This document shows, piece after piece, positions 47,347 through 56,901 of a stretch of DNA of 64,000 bases. The stretch lies in the NCBI RefSeq assembly GCF_008704715.1, contig NZ_CP023689.1:2604001-2668000 (forward strand). The letters are read 5' to 3'. Positions within the stretch are counted from its first letter, which is position 1. Every line of letters begins with the position of its first letter. The notes under the pieces are model-generated. The model was not told where the DNA came from, did not search any database, and was given only the letters and a program-made list of their open reading frames with translations. The translations under genes and the position numbers were made by a program. This DNA comes from Streptomyces chartreusis. Its GTDB lineage: Bacteria; Actinomycetota; Actinomycetes; Streptomycetales; Streptomycetaceae.

Positions 47347-50300
47347 ATGGAATTCGGGGTGCTGGGACCGCTGGAGGTGCGCACGGACGAGAGACGTCTG
47401 GTGCGGGTGCCCGAAGTCAAGGTCCGCATGCTCCTCGCGGACCTGCTCGCCCATCAGGGGCAGGTCGTCCCGGCGGCCCGGCTCATCGAGGACCTGTGGG
47501 GCGGCTCGACGTTCACCGCCCGGCCCACCGCCTCGCTCCAGGCGAAGGTGTCCCAGCTGCGCCGTGCGCTTCAGGACGCGGAGCCGGGCGCCCGCGAACT
47601 CGTCGCGCACCGGCCGCCCGGATACGTCCTGGACATCCCCGCCGGCGCCCTGGACGCCGGGCGGTTCCGTGAACTGGTCGGCCGGGCCCGGGCCGTCGAG
47701 GATCCCGTGAAGCGGGCCGCGCTCTACACCGAGGCGCTGGCGCTGTGGCGCGGGCCCGCCTTCGCCGAGTTCGCGGATCAGCCTTGCGTACGGCCGACCG
47801 CGGCGAGCCTGGAGGAGGAGCGCCTCACCGCAATCGAGGAACACGCCGGGGTGCGGCTGGAGTTGGGCGAGCACAGCCTGCTGGTCGGCGAGCTGACCGA
47901 GCTGGTCGGGCAGCACCCGTTGCGTGAAGGGCTGCGGGGCGCGCTGATGTGGGCGCTGTACCAGGCGGGCCGCTCCTCGGACGCGCTCGACCACTTCAAC
48001 GACCTGCGGCGCCGGCTCGACGAGGAGCTGGGGCTCACACCGGGGCCGCCGCTGGAGGCGCTGCAACAGGCCATCCTGCGGCACGACCCGGTGCTGGCCC
48101 GGCCGGAGCCCGCCGTACAGCCGGCGGCGGTGACGCCGGTGGCGCCGGAACCGACCACTTCGGCCTCGCCCCTGGTGGGCCGCGACGAGGACGTCGGGGC
48201 GATCCGGACGCTGCTCTCCCGGCGCCGCCTCGTGACGCTCACCGGTCCGGGCGGGGTCGGCAAGACCCGTCTCGCGCAGGCCACGGCGCAGAGTATGGCG
48301 GGCGCGTTCGCCGAGGGCACCTGGCTGGTGGAACTCGCCGACACCGGGGGCCTGGAGCGGTTCGCCGGGGTGGAGTCGCTGGCCGAGCAGGTGATGGCGA
48401 CGCTGGGCATCCGGGAGAACATCCCGGACGACGACTGCAAGGGCCCCACGGACCGCCTCGCGAACGCGCTGGCCGGCCGGCGGCTGCTGCTCGTGCTGGA
48501 CAACTGCGAGCATGTCGTGGACGCCGTCGCCCGGCTGGCCGGCCTCCTGCTGAGCAGGGCGCCGTATCTGCACATCCTGACGACCAGCCAGGAGCCGCTG
48601 CGCACCCGGGACGAGACGGTGTACCCGGTGGCGCCGCTGTCCCTGCCCCCGGTCGACGGGCCGGACCTCGACGCGCTGGCGAGTGCGGGCGCCGTACGGC
48701 TCTTCGTGGACCGGACCCTCGCCACGGACCCCGACTTCGTCCTCGACGCGACCACCGCCCCGCTGGTGGCGGACGTGTGCCGGCGACTGGACGGCATCCC
48801 GCTCGCGCTGGAGCTGGCCGCCACCCGGGTGCGTTCGCTGGGCATCAGGGAGCTGCACGACCGTCTCGACGACCGCTTCAGGGTGCTCAACAGCGGGTAC
48901 CGCGACGCCCCTTCGCGGCACCGGACACTCCAGGCCACGCTCGACTGGAGCTGGGGCCTGCTCGACGTCCGGGAGCAGACCGTGCTGCGCAGGCTGTCGG
49001 TGTTCAGCGAGGGCTGCGGACTCCAGGCCGCCGAGGAGGTGTGCTCCGGTGGCGGTGTGTCACCCGCGGACGTCCTGGACGCCCTGAGCCTGCTCGTAGA
49101 GCGCTCTCTGGCGGTCCGCACCGAGGGACCGCGGGGTCCGCGCTACCGGTTGCTGGAGTCGGTCGCGGTCTACGCGCGTGACAGGCTCGCCGAGTCCGGC
49201 GAGTACGAGGGGACCGCCGCCCGGCATCTGCGCCACTGCGTCCGTCTCGCCGAGCGCGCCCGGCCGCATCTGCACGAGCGGGAGCAGGCCCGGTGGTTCC
49301 AGTACCTCGACCCCGAGGCGGCCAATGTGCAGCGCGCGCTGACCGAGGCGGCCCGGGCCGGGGCCGCGCAGGAGGCGCTGCGGCTGGTCAACTCGCTGAC
49401 CTGGTACTGGTACGTCCGTGGCCGGCTCGGCGAGGCGGGCAGAGCGCTGGCGACGGCCCTGGACACGCCGGGCGACGCCGCGCCCGAGGAACGGGTGGAG
49501 GCCGTCTTCTGGTACACGGGCATCCGTCTGCTGCTCGGCGAGCACGACCGGGAGTGCGACGCGCCGGCGGAGTACCCGCCCGAGTCCAGCCCGGAGTCCA
49601 CCAGGGCGCAGTGGTTCCTGGCGCACGCGCAGTGGACGGTGGGTGCGCTGGCCGAGGGCGAGCGGCGGGTCGAGCACGTCCTGGTCCGCTTCCGCACCCT
49701 GCGCGACGCGTGGGGGATGGCGGCCTCGCTGACCACGCGTGCCTGCTTCGCGCTGGCGCGCGGTGACCTGGAGGTATTGCGCGGCAACGCCGAGGAGGCC
49801 CGCGCCCACTTCGCCGAACTGGGCGATCTGTGGGGCCGGTTGAAGACGGCCGACCTGCTGGGCAGGCTCGCCGAGATCAACGGCGACTACGACCTGGCGG
49901 CCCAGTTGCACAGGGAGGGTCTGCGGATCACGCAGGCCCTGGAGATGTGGCCCGAGATGTCGACGAAGCTGTCGGGTCTCGGCAGGATCGCCCTGCTCAC
50001 CCAGCGCTGCGACGAGGCCGACGACCTGCACACGCGTGCCCTGCGGATCGCGGCCGAGCAGGGCAATCAGCCGGCCGAGCAGTTCGCCGCGCTGGGCCTC
50101 GCGCTGAGCGCCCGACGGCAGGGCCGGCTCGCCGCCGCCGAGGAGTGGCTGCGGCCCTGGCTCGCCTGGAACCGCAGGCGCGGCGACGGGCCGGGACTCG
50201 CGCTGGTCCTGGCCGAACTGGGCTTCATCGCCGAGCAGCGCGGTGACGCCGACCGCGCCCTCGCCCACCACCGGGACGGTCTGCGGGCCGCAGCGACGAC

Positions 50301-50586
50301 GAAGGATCCCCGGTCGGTCGCGCTGGCGCTGGAGGGTCTGGCGGGCGCGTACTCCCTGGCCGGGTCCCCGCAGCGGGCGATCCGCCTGCTCGGCACGGCG
50401 GCGGCGACCAGGGAACGCGCGGGCGCTCCGCACCCGCCCGCGGAGCGGGGTGACGTGGAGCGCATCGCCGGCCGTCTGCGCGGCACGATCGACGAGGCCG
50501 CCTACGCCCGCGAGTTCACCGTCGGCACCCGGACGGACCACGAGTCCCGGGTCGCGGAGGAGCTGCCGGGGCAGGGAGCCCCGTGA
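47347..50586 (+). CDS. SARP-type regulator with NB-ARC and TPR domains (AfsR-like)
   Basis: The 1079-residue protein has SARP DNA-binding and BTAD (1-250; MEFGVLGPLEVRTDERR, YQAGRSSDALDHFNDLR), an NB-ARC/AAA ATPase (about 275-560) with GPGGVGKT, LLLVLDNCEHVVD, a TTSQEPLR sensor region and GIPLALELAATRV, then a TPR-rich helical half (about 640-1040). This is the large AfsR / transcriptional regulator architecture, typically an ATP-dependent activator of antibiotic genes. It begins at ATG 47347, where the SARP fold starts. It is divergent from the FMN reductase / thioesterase / SARP 2 operon across CTTCGGA repeats, so it may control that operon and itself. Confidence 0.9.
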   Translation: MEFGVLGPLEVRTDERRLVRVPEVKVRMLLADLLAHQGQVVPAARLIEDLWGGSTFTARPTASLQAKVSQLRRALQDAEPGARELVAHRPPGYVLDIPAGALDAGRFRELVGRARAVEDPVKRAALYTEALALWRGPAFAEFADQPCVRPTAASLEEERLTAIEEHAGVRLELGEHSLLVGELTELVGQHPLREGLRGALMWALYQAGRSSDALDHFNDLRRRLDEELGLTPGPPLEALQQAILRHDPVLARPEPAVQPAAVTPVAPEPTTSASPLVGRDEDVGAIRTLLSRRRLVTLTGPGGVGKTRLAQATAQSMAGAFAEGTWLVELADTGGLERFAGVESLAEQVMATLGIRENIPDDDCKGPTDRLANALAGRRLLLVLDNCEHVVDAVARLAGLLLSRAPYLHILTTSQEPLRTRDETVYPVAPLSLPPVDGPDLDALASAGAVRLFVDRTLATDPDFVLDATTAPLVADVCRRLDGIPLALELAATRVRSLGIRELHDRLDDRFRVLNSGYRDAPSRHRTLQATLDWSWGLLDVREQTVLRRLSVFSEGCGLQAAEEVCSGGGVSPADVLDALSLLVERSLAVRTEGPRGPRYRLLESVAVYARDRLAESGEYEGTAARHLRHCVRLAERARPHLHEREQARWFQYLDPEAANVQRALTEAARAGAAQEALRLVNSLTWYWYVRGRLGEAGRALATALDTPGDAAPEERVEAVFWYTGIRLLLGEHDRECDAPAEYPPESSPESTRAQWFLAHAQWTVGALAEGERRVEHVLVRFRTLRDAWGMAASLTTRACFALARGDLEVLRGNAEEARAHFAELGDLWGRLKTADLLGRLAEINGDYDLAAQLHREGLRITQALEMWPEMSTKLSGLGRIALLTQRCDEADDLHTRALRIAAEQGNQPAEQFAALGLALSARRQGRLAAAEEWLRPWLAWNRRRGDGPGLALVLAELGFIAEQRGDADRALAHHRDGLRAAATTKDPRSVALALEGLAGAYSLAGSPQRAIRLLGTAAATRERAGAPHPPAERGDVERIAGRLRGTIDEAAYAREFTVGTRTDHESRVAEELPGQGAP

Positions 50587-50756
50587 TCCGGTGCCGGCCG
50601 CGGGCAGCCGGGCCCGGGTGCGGCTCGGCCGGACGGGTGACAGACTGAGATTTCGGGCCGGGCGGCCCGGCGGAGGCTGCGGGACGGCCTCCTGCCGCCG
50701 CCGAGGGGGACATGCGCGTACGCCCAGAAACCGAGTCCGGACGGCGGTGACCTCCT

Positions 50757-51524
50757 GTGACGGCGAGCGGGGAACAAGGAGGAGGGGCCCCTCCGGTACC
50801 GGGAGGGCCGGCCGGGCAGACGGTCGTCGTCGTGGGCGGCAGCTCGGGTATCGGTCTGGAGACCGCGCGCCAGGTGCGTGCCGCCGGTGGCGAGGTGGTG
50901 CTCACGGCACGCGACGCCGAGCGGCTGAAGCGGGCGGCGGACGAGCTGAGCCCGCTGAGCACGGCCGCGTTCGACGCCATGGACCCCGACCGTCTGGAGC
51001 GCTTCCTGCTCGATCTGCCCGGGCCCGTCGACCATGTGCTGGTGACGGCGGGCAGCCCGTCGTACACCCCGCTCGACGACCTCGACCTGGCCGCCGGTGG
51101 ACGTGACTTCGGCGGGCGTCTGGCGATGCTGCTGGCGGCGGCGCGGGCGAGCCGTAAGAAGGTCAGGGCCGGAGGAACGCTGCTGTTCATCGGCGGGACC
51201 GGTGCCCGCCGGCCCGCGCCCGGGATGGCCGTGATGGGTGCCCTCACCGCGGCGCTCCCGGCGCTGACCGCGAACCTGGCGCTGGAGCTGGCCCCGGTCC
51301 GGGTCAACCTCATCGCGGCCGGCTTCGTGGACACGCCGCTGTCGGCCTCTCTCCTGGGTGATCAACTCGACGCCCGTCGGGAGCAGTTGAGGAGCACGCT
51401 GCCCATCGGCCGGGTGGTCGGTGCGCAGGACGTCGCCGCTCTGGCACTGCACCTCATGGCCAACGGCGCCCTCACCGGTGCCACCTACGACATCGACGGC
51501 GGCCAGCAGTTCGTCGCGCGCTGA
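50757..51524 (+). CDS. SDR-fold protein lacking the usual catalytic Tyr and Lys
   Basis: The 255-residue SDR fold has GGSSGIG near residue 27, RVNLIAAGFVDTPLS and C-terminal GATYDIDGGQQFV. Where classical SDRs have YxxxK, this protein reads GMAVM (near 160), so both Tyr and Lys are absent, and the usual Ser position lies in FIGGTGARR. This is a recognised divergent SDR subgroup of unclear activity, so it may bind cofactor without classical catalysis. GTG start at 50757; the ribosome site is poor. It precedes a VOC gene by about 94 bp. Confidence 0.75.
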   Translation: MTASGEQGGGAPPVPGGPAGQTVVVVGGSSGIGLETARQVRAAGGEVVLTARDAERLKRAADELSPLSTAAFDAMDPDRLERFLLDLPGPVDHVLVTAGSPSYTPLDDLDLAAGGRDFGGRLAMLLAAARASRKKVRAGGTLLFIGGTGARRPAPGMAVMGALTAALPALTANLALELAPVRVNLIAAGFVDTPLSASLLGDQLDARREQLRSTLPIGRVVGAQDVAALALHLMANGALTGATYDIDGGQQFVAR

Positions 51525-51540
51525 ACGCACGGGCGGGCGG

Positions 51541-51587
51541 CCGTCCGCCGTCGGGCCGTCCGAACCGTCCGGCCGTCCGGCCGTCCG
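51541..51587. repeat. Short CCGTCCG repeats
   Basis: Five copies of CCGTCCG (51541, 51556, 51565, 51573, 51581) lie in the gap between the SDR and VOC genes. They are irregularly spaced; no function is suggested. Confidence 0.6.
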
Positions 51588-51618
51588 AGCGGTCCTTTGA
51601 GACGAGGAGCAACAACTC

Positions 51619-52236
51619 ATGGACATGAAACTGGAGGTCGTCGTGGTGCCGGTGGCCGACGTCGACCGGGCCAAGAAGTTCTACGCGGCGCTGGGCTGGA
51701 GACTCGACGCGGACGTCGCCCCGGACGCCGGGTTCCGGGTGGTGCAGATGACCCCTCCGGGCTCACCGGCATCGGTCATCTTCGGTACGTCCGTGACCGA
51801 GCAGGCGCCCGGTTCGGCTCAGGGCCTGCATCTGGTGGTCGACGACATCGAGGCCGCCCACGCCGAGCTGGAGCGCAACGGCGCCGACCCGAGCGAGGTG
51901 TTCCACGACGCCGGTGGCGTCTTCCACCACGGCGGCACCGACGCCCGCGTGCCCGGAGCCGACCCGAAACGCGGCAGCTACGGCTCCTTCCTGTCGTTCG
52001 ACGACCCGGACGGCAACGGCTGGCTCCTCCAGGAGGTCACCACCAGGCTTCCCGGACGGCTGGACCCCGCCACGACGGAGTTCGCCTCGGCCGGGGACCT
52101 GGCGGGCGCCCTGCGTCGTGCGGCCGCGGCGCACGGCGAGCACGAGGCCCGCACCGGCGCGGAGGATCCCGACTGGCCGGACTGGTACGCGCGGTACATG
52201 GTCAGCGAGCAGGCGGGAACCAAGCCGCCGGTGTGA
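51619..52236 (+). CDS. VOC-family (glyoxalase/dioxygenase fold) protein
   Basis: The 205-residue protein has a VOC beta-alpha-beta start (MDMKLEVVVVPVADVDRAKK, FYAALGW), a second-half strand (GLHLVVDDIEAAHAELERNG) and SFLSFDDPDGNGWLLQEV, the usual second metal-ligand region. A tail of about 60 residues (after TTRL) is helical and ends near DPDWPDWYARYMVSEQ, seen in some actinobacterial members. It may be a resistance-type binding protein or a metal-dependent isomerase. GAGGAG lies ten bases before ATG 51619. It converges with the aldehyde dehydrogenase gene with 12 bp between stops. Confidence 0.85.
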   Translation: MDMKLEVVVVPVADVDRAKKFYAALGWRLDADVAPDAGFRVVQMTPPGSPASVIFGTSVTEQAPGSAQGLHLVVDDIEAAHAELERNGADPSEVFHDAGGVFHHGGTDARVPGADPKRGSYGSFLSFDDPDGNGWLLQEVTTRLPGRLDPATTEFASAGDLAGALRRAAAAHGEHEARTGAEDPDWPDWYARYMVSEQAGTKPPV

Positions 52237-52248
52237 GCCGTTCGGGCC

Positions 52249-53718
52249 TCAGATCGGGTAGTGGGCGTGACCGACGGCCTGCGCGGTGACCCAGCGGGTG
52301 TCGGTGAACGCCTCGGCGCCCGCCTGGCCGCCGAAGCGGCCGTAGCCGGAGCTCTTCACTCCGCCGAACGGCGCCTGCGGCTCGTCCGCGATCGACTGGT
52401 CGTTGACGTGGACGATGCCGGTGCGCAGGCGGCCCGCGACCGCCAGGCCCGCCGCCAGGTCCTCGGTGATGACACCGGCGGTCAGGCCGTACGGGGTGTC
52501 GTTGGCCAGGGCCACGGCCTCGTCGGTGCTGTCGACGACGTGGACCACGGTCGCCGGGCCGAAGATCTCGTCGTAGTAGACCTTCATCTCCCGGGTGACG
52601 CCGGTCAGGACGACCGGGCGGATCAGGGTGCCGCGCCCCTCGATCTCGCCGGTGCCGGCGACCGGTTCGGCGCCCTTGGCCACCGCGTCCGCGACCAGCG
52701 CGGCGACCCGGCGGGCGGCGTCCGCGCTGACGACCGGGCCGACGGCCGTGCCCGCGTCGCCGGGGTCGCCGCACGGCAGCGCCCGGACGCGGGCGGCGAA
52801 CTTCGCCGTGAACTCGTCGGCCACCGCGCGATGGACGATGACCCGGTCCACGCACATGCAGATCTGCCCGGCGTTCATGAAGGAGCCGAAGACCGCGGCG
52901 TCCACCGCGTAGTCGACGTCCGCGTCCTGAAGCACCAACAGGGCGTTCTTGCCGCCGAGTTCGAGCACGGCGGGCTTGAGGTGCCGGGCGGCCTGGACGC
53001 CGATGGCGCGGCCGACCTCGGTGGAGCCGGTGAAGTTGACCATCCGCACCCGGGGGTCGGCGATCAGTGCGGAGACGACCTCGGCGGCGTCGGCGCGGTC
53101 GTTGGTGACGACGTTGAGCACGCCCGCGGGCAGGCCGGCCTCGTGCAGGACGTCCGAGATCAGCAGACCGCAGGCGATGGGCGCGTCCTCGCTCGGCTTC
53201 ATCACCACGGTGTTGCCCATCGCGATCGGCATCGCGACCGCGCGGACGCCGAGGATGACCGGCGCGTTCCAGGGGGAGATCGCGGCGATCACCCCCTTCG
53301 GCACCCGTACCTGCGCGGAGTGCACGCCCTCGGCGTTGGTCGCGAGGGTCTGGCCGGTCGGCCGGGTGACCTCCGCCGCGGCCTCCAGCAGGATGTCGGC
53401 GGCCAGGCGGGCGTTGAAGCCGGCCCAGGGCGCGACGCCGCCGACCTCCTCGGCCATCAACCGCACGACCTCGTCGACGCGTTCACTCATCAGCTGCGCG
53501 GCGCGGAGGAGGATCCGGCGGCGCTCGGCCGGCTTGGTCGCGGCCCACGCCTCGAACGCGGCGTCGGCGGCGTCCACGGCCCGGCGCACGTCGTCCGGGG
53601 TGCCGGCGGCGACCTCGGCGCAGACGGCACCGGTCCAGGGGTTGATGTCGGACGTGGTGCGGCCGGAGGAGGCGGCGACCTCCCGGCCGTCGATGATCAG
53701 TCCTCGCGTGACGGACAT
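52249..53718 (-). CDS. Aldehyde dehydrogenase, NAD(P)-dependent
   Basis: The 489-residue ALDH is full length for the family. It has ISPWNAPVILG (N-terminal cofactor region), VMKPSED, NFTGSTEVGRAIG, the catalytic Glu in LELGGKNALL and catalytic Cys in NAGQICMC, then EIFGPATVV and PFGGVKSSGYGRFGG. It resembles aromatic/semialdehyde dehydrogenases of the benzaldehyde/vanillin type. It oxidises an aldehyde to an acid; the substrate is unknown. CAGGAG precedes ATG 53718. It is probably cotranscribed with the upstream channel gene on the same strand (87 bp gap) and controlled by the IclR-type regulator. Confidence 0.9.
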   Translation of the reverse strand: MSVTRGLIIDGREVAASSGRTTSDINPWTGAVCAEVAAGTPDDVRRAVDAADAAFEAWAATKPAERRRILLRAAQLMSERVDEVVRLMAEEVGGVAPWAGFNARLAADILLEAAAEVTRPTGQTLATNAEGVHSAQVRVPKGVIAAISPWNAPVILGVRAVAMPIAMGNTVVMKPSEDAPIACGLLISDVLHEAGLPAGVLNVVTNDRADAAEVVSALIADPRVRMVNFTGSTEVGRAIGVQAARHLKPAVLELGGKNALLVLQDADVDYAVDAAVFGSFMNAGQICMCVDRVIVHRAVADEFTAKFAARVRALPCGDPGDAGTAVGPVVSADAARRVAALVADAVAKGAEPVAGTGEIEGRGTLIRPVVLTGVTREMKVYYDEIFGPATVVHVVDSTDEAVALANDTPYGLTAGVITEDLAAGLAVAGRLRTGIVHVNDQSIADEPQAPFGGVKSSGYGRFGGQAGAEAFTDTRWVTAQAVGHAHYPI

Positions 53719-53805
53719 GGGGTTACTCCTGACGTACGGATCGAAGCGGGGGGCAGGGGCGGCAGATCTCGGGTTCCGCCGCCCCTGAGCGGGGTTCGGT
53801 ACGGC

Positions 53806-54546
53806 TCACGCCTCGGCCGGCGAGGCCTCGGGGGCTCTGCGCGCGCTCAGTGCCCGGTGGGCGAGGCCGACGAGTGCCGGGCCGGCCAGCGGCGCGATCA
53901 TGTAGTTCCAGAAGTGCTCGTACTGGCCGGAGAGCAGTGCGGGGCCGAAGGCACGGGCGGGGTTGATGCTGGCGCCGGTGACCGTGCCCAGGGTGGCGAT
54001 GACCACGCCCACGCCGAGTCCGATGACCGCCGGGATCAGGCCGCGCAGCGCGGGTCTCGTCATGACCAGGGTGACCGCGACGAACACCGCGGCGAGCGCG
54101 CAGCCCTCGATGAGGAACAGCTCGACCGATCCGGTCCCGGCCGCGGGGTGCACGGCGGCGTAACCGATCCGGCGCACGGGTTCGCCCCAGACGAGGCCGG
54201 CCAGCGCGGTCCCGGCCGCGGAGCCGGCGAGCTGTGCGGTGACGTACGGGAGGACCGCGCGGCGGGGGAAGAGGCCGCAGGCCCACAGGAAGACGGTGAC
54301 TCCGGGGTGGAGGTGGCCTCCGGAGGCGCGGCCGGGCGGCGAGTACATCAGCGCCGCGATCAGTACCGCGACGGCGATGCCCGCGACGGCGAACAGGGTG
54401 TGCGGGTCGGTGATCGCCAGCGGGGAGCCGGGGAGGGCGAGCCAGCGGACCAGGGTGACCACGGCGAAGAGAAGCACCGTGGTGAGGGCGAACTCGTAGA
54501 CGGTGTGCCGGACGAGGTCCGCACGGCTCTGGGCGGAAGCGCTCAT
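53806..54546 (-). CDS. MIP-family channel (aquaporin/glycerol-facilitator type)
   Basis: The 246-residue protein has six hydrophobic segments and the second MIP box intact (GASINPARAFGPAL). The first box is degenerate: HLHPGVT in place of the NPA consensus. It should form a tetrameric membrane channel for water or small neutral solutes; the altered first box may change selectivity. I chose ATG 54546, with GAGGA upstream; the longer frame to 54609 has a poor leader. It is divergent from the IclR-type gene across a palindrome and upstream of the aldehyde dehydrogenase, so the pair may import and oxidise one compound. Confidence 0.85.
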   Translation of the reverse strand: MSASAQSRADLVRHTVYEFALTTVLLFAVVTLVRWLALPGSPLAITDPHTLFAVAGIAVAVLIAALMYSPPGRASGGHLHPGVTVFLWACGLFPRRAVLPYVTAQLAGSAAGTALAGLVWGEPVRRIGYAAVHPAAGTGSVELFLIEGCALAAVFVAVTLVMTRPALRGLIPAVIGLGVGVVIATLGTVTGASINPARAFGPALLSGQYEHFWNYMIAPLAGPALVGLAHRALSARRAPEASPAEA

Positions 54547-54631
54547 GAGAGTCCTCGGGAAGGGGCGGGGAGGGAGCGGGGCCGGGTGCACGCGTCCCGC
54601 ACAGCGCACCCGACCGTCCCGATGAGTTTTT

Positions 54632-54659
54632 CGCTGAGTGAACTATCATTCATTCAGCG
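54632..54659. promoter_or_regulatory. Imperfect palindrome, candidate IclR operator
   Basis: CGCTGAGTGA (54632-54641) and TCATTCAGCG (54650-54659) form an inverted repeat with 9 of 10 pairs, in the AT-richer divergent promoter between the channel gene and the IclR-type gene. IclR proteins bind palindromes of about this size. Confidence 0.5.
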
Positions 54660-54776
54660 AGTGAGCCCGAGTCTGCGGGTCACTGTGACGGCTGTCAATG
54701 GCCGGTAGCGTTCTCCCGACGACGGGTACGAGCACGGCCTGAGGCGCCGGGACGCGGGAAGCACGGGAGGAGATCG

Positions 54777-56444
54777 GTGACATCCGACGAGGCGGGGGCC
54801 CCTGACCTGGAGGCCGCCGGCCCGCTGGAGCGCGGTCTGGCGATGCTGCGGATCATGGCCGCCGCCTCGGAGCCGATGCGTCCGGGCGACCTGGCCCGCG
54901 CCACGGGTCTGGCCCGTTCGGCCGTCGACAGGGTCGCCGCCACACTGGTCCATCTCGGCCAGCTGCGCACCGAGGGACGCGAGTTGGCGCTCGCCCCGCG
55001 CCTGATGGAACTCGGCAACGCCTATCTCGACGCGAGCGGCTGGTCGCGCGCGCTGCGACCGAGCCTGGAGCGGCTGACCCGGACGCTGGACGAGTCGGTC
55101 TCGGCGATCGTCCTCGACGGATGCGACGCACGCATCGTCGGTACGGCCGTCCCGCCCGGACGCATGATCCCGCTGGGCTTCCGCGTCGGCGACCTGCTGC
55201 CCGCAGAGCGCTGCGCGGCCGGCGCCGTACTCGCCACCGCCTGGGACCCTCAGACGTACGCGGCCTGGCGGGCCCGGCAGGCCGCCGACCCCCTGGACGC
55301 CGCTTTCCCGGCCGTTCCCACCCGCCGCACCGCCCCCGGCGCCGAGCAGGCGGAAGCCGACTTCACCTCCTGGGTCGCGGACACGGCCGCGAACGACTGG
55401 GCGCTGGACGACCAGCTCGTCGCCCCCGGCCTGGTCGCCCTGTCGGTCCCGGTGCGCGCACCCGACGGCCGGCCCGTGTGCGCGATCAGCGTGCTCGCCC
55501 ACACCAGCCGGCACAGCGCCGACCAGCTGCGCGAGCACGCCCTGACCGCGATGAACGAAGCCGCCCGGGACATCGCCGGGGCGCTGTACGACACCTCCGG
55601 CACCCCGGCCGCGGCGCCGCCACCCGCCTCCCCCGCATACACCGACGCCAAGCCCGAACTGGGGCCGTCCTTCCTACAGGCCCTGGCCCGGGGCCTGGCC
55701 GTGCTGACCGCGCTCGGCCGGCAGCCCGGCGGACTCACCCTCTCCGAGGCAGCTCAGGCCGCCGGACTCTCGTACCCCAGCACCCGGCGCAATCTGCTGA
55801 CACTGCGCGAGCTCGCCTACGTGGAGCAGCACGGGCGCCGGTTCCTGCCCGCCCCGCGCGTCCTGGAGCTGGGATACGCGCGGCTGTCCACCCTCACCCT
55901 CGCCGACATCGCACAACCCCATCTCGCCGATCTGGTCGGACAGGTGCGGGAGTCCGCCTCGCTCGCGGTCCTCGACGGTGCCGAGGTCCGCTACATGGCC
56001 CGGGTGGCCACCGAGCAGATCACCAGCGCCCGCATCACGCCCGGCACCCGGCTGCCCGCCTACGCCACCTCCATGGGCCGGGTCCTGCTCGCGGACCTGC
56101 CCGCGGCGGAGCGACAGGAGCGGCTCCGGGCCATGGACCCGCGGGCCCTGACCCCGCACACGCTCACCTCGCACTCGGCGCTCGCGGCCGCGATCGACGA
56201 AGCGGGGCGCGCTGGATTCGCCCTGGTGGAGCAGGAGTTGGAGGCCGGTCTGAGGTCGTTGGCCGTGCCGGTCAGGGACCGGAGCGGGCGCGCCGTGGCG
56301 GCCCTGAACATCGCGCTGCACGCCGGTCCGGAGCCGCCCGAGCACAGCCGGGACTTCATGCTGCCCGCCCTGCGCGCGTGCGCCGCCGGCATCGAGGCCG
56401 ACCTGGCGGCCGCGTTCCCGCACGGATCCGTGACGACGCCCTGA
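54777..56444 (+). CDS. Double-length IclR-family transcriptional regulator (tandem fusion)
   Basis: The 555-residue protein contains two complete IclR units, about twice the usual 250 residues. Unit 1: winged HTH at about 15-75 (LERGLAMLRIMAAASEPMRP) and ligand domain to about 275. Unit 2: HTH at about 300-360 (LARGLAVLTALGRQPGGLTL, LSYPSTRRNLLTL) and ligand domain about 375-550 (GTRLPAYATSMGRVLLADL). Each unit may bind its own operator half and ligand. GTG start at 54777 with GGGAGGAG upstream. It is divergent from the channel/aldehyde dehydrogenase genes with a palindrome between, so probably autoregulated and controlling those genes. Confidence 0.85.
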   Translation: MTSDEAGAPDLEAAGPLERGLAMLRIMAAASEPMRPGDLARATGLARSAVDRVAATLVHLGQLRTEGRELALAPRLMELGNAYLDASGWSRALRPSLERLTRTLDESVSAIVLDGCDARIVGTAVPPGRMIPLGFRVGDLLPAERCAAGAVLATAWDPQTYAAWRARQAADPLDAAFPAVPTRRTAPGAEQAEADFTSWVADTAANDWALDDQLVAPGLVALSVPVRAPDGRPVCAISVLAHTSRHSADQLREHALTAMNEAARDIAGALYDTSGTPAAAPPPASPAYTDAKPELGPSFLQALARGLAVLTALGRQPGGLTLSEAAQAAGLSYPSTRRNLLTLRELAYVEQHGRRFLPAPRVLELGYARLSTLTLADIAQPHLADLVGQVRESASLAVLDGAEVRYMARVATEQITSARITPGTRLPAYATSMGRVLLADLPAAERQERLRAMDPRALTPHTLTSHSALAAAIDEAGRAGFALVEQELEAGLRSLAVPVRDRSGRAVAALNIALHAGPEPPEHSRDFMLPALRACAAGIEADLAAAFPHGSVTTP

Positions 56445-56481
56445 CGCTCCCGCCGACTGACCGACGGCAGCTCCCCGACCG

Positions 56482-56865
56482 GTGAACGACACTGGCGGAA
56501 TGCATCTGAGCAAGACGAACCCGTACTCGGCCGCGTGCCCCGGCCGGCCGCTGATCGATCTGATCGGGGCCAAGTGGACGATCCTCGTCGTCGGCTGCCT
56601 GACCCGGGGGCCGCAGCGGTTCGGCGAACTGGCCGCCGAACTCGAAGAGGTCACGCCGAAGGCGCTCACCCAGACGCTGCGGCAGCTCGAACGCAACGGC
56701 CTGGTACTGCGCACGGTGCACCCGGTGATTCCGCCCCATGTCGAGTACGAGCTGACCCCTCTCGGCCGGACCCTGCTCGGGCCCGTCGAAGCGCTGCTCG
56801 GCTGGACCGACGCCCACATCGAGGTGTGTTCCGCGGCACAGCGCGCCTATGACGCCGACGTCTGA
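56482..56865 (+). CDS. HxlR-type winged-helix transcriptional regulator
   Basis: This has 127 residues from GTG 56482, or 121 from ATG 56500. The HxlR signature is clear: CPGRPLIDLIGAKWTILVVG, then RFGELAAELEEVTPKALTQT, LRQLERNGLV and YELTPLGRTLL. HxlR proteins are small MarR-like dimers that sense electrophiles or metabolites. Neither start has a strong ribosome site, so the N-terminus is uncertain. It lies upstream of the LysM/metallo-beta-lactamase gene in the same direction with a palindrome in the 119-bp gap, which suggests control of that gene. Confidence 0.85.
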   Translation: MNDTGGMHLSKTNPYSAACPGRPLIDLIGAKWTILVVGCLTRGPQRFGELAAELEEVTPKALTQTLRQLERNGLVLRTVHPVIPPHVEYELTPLGRTLLGPVEALLGWTDAHIEVCSAAQRAYDADV

Positions 56866-56901
56866 GCTGCACGCTTCACTCGGGTATAGCCACTAGCAAA
56901 A

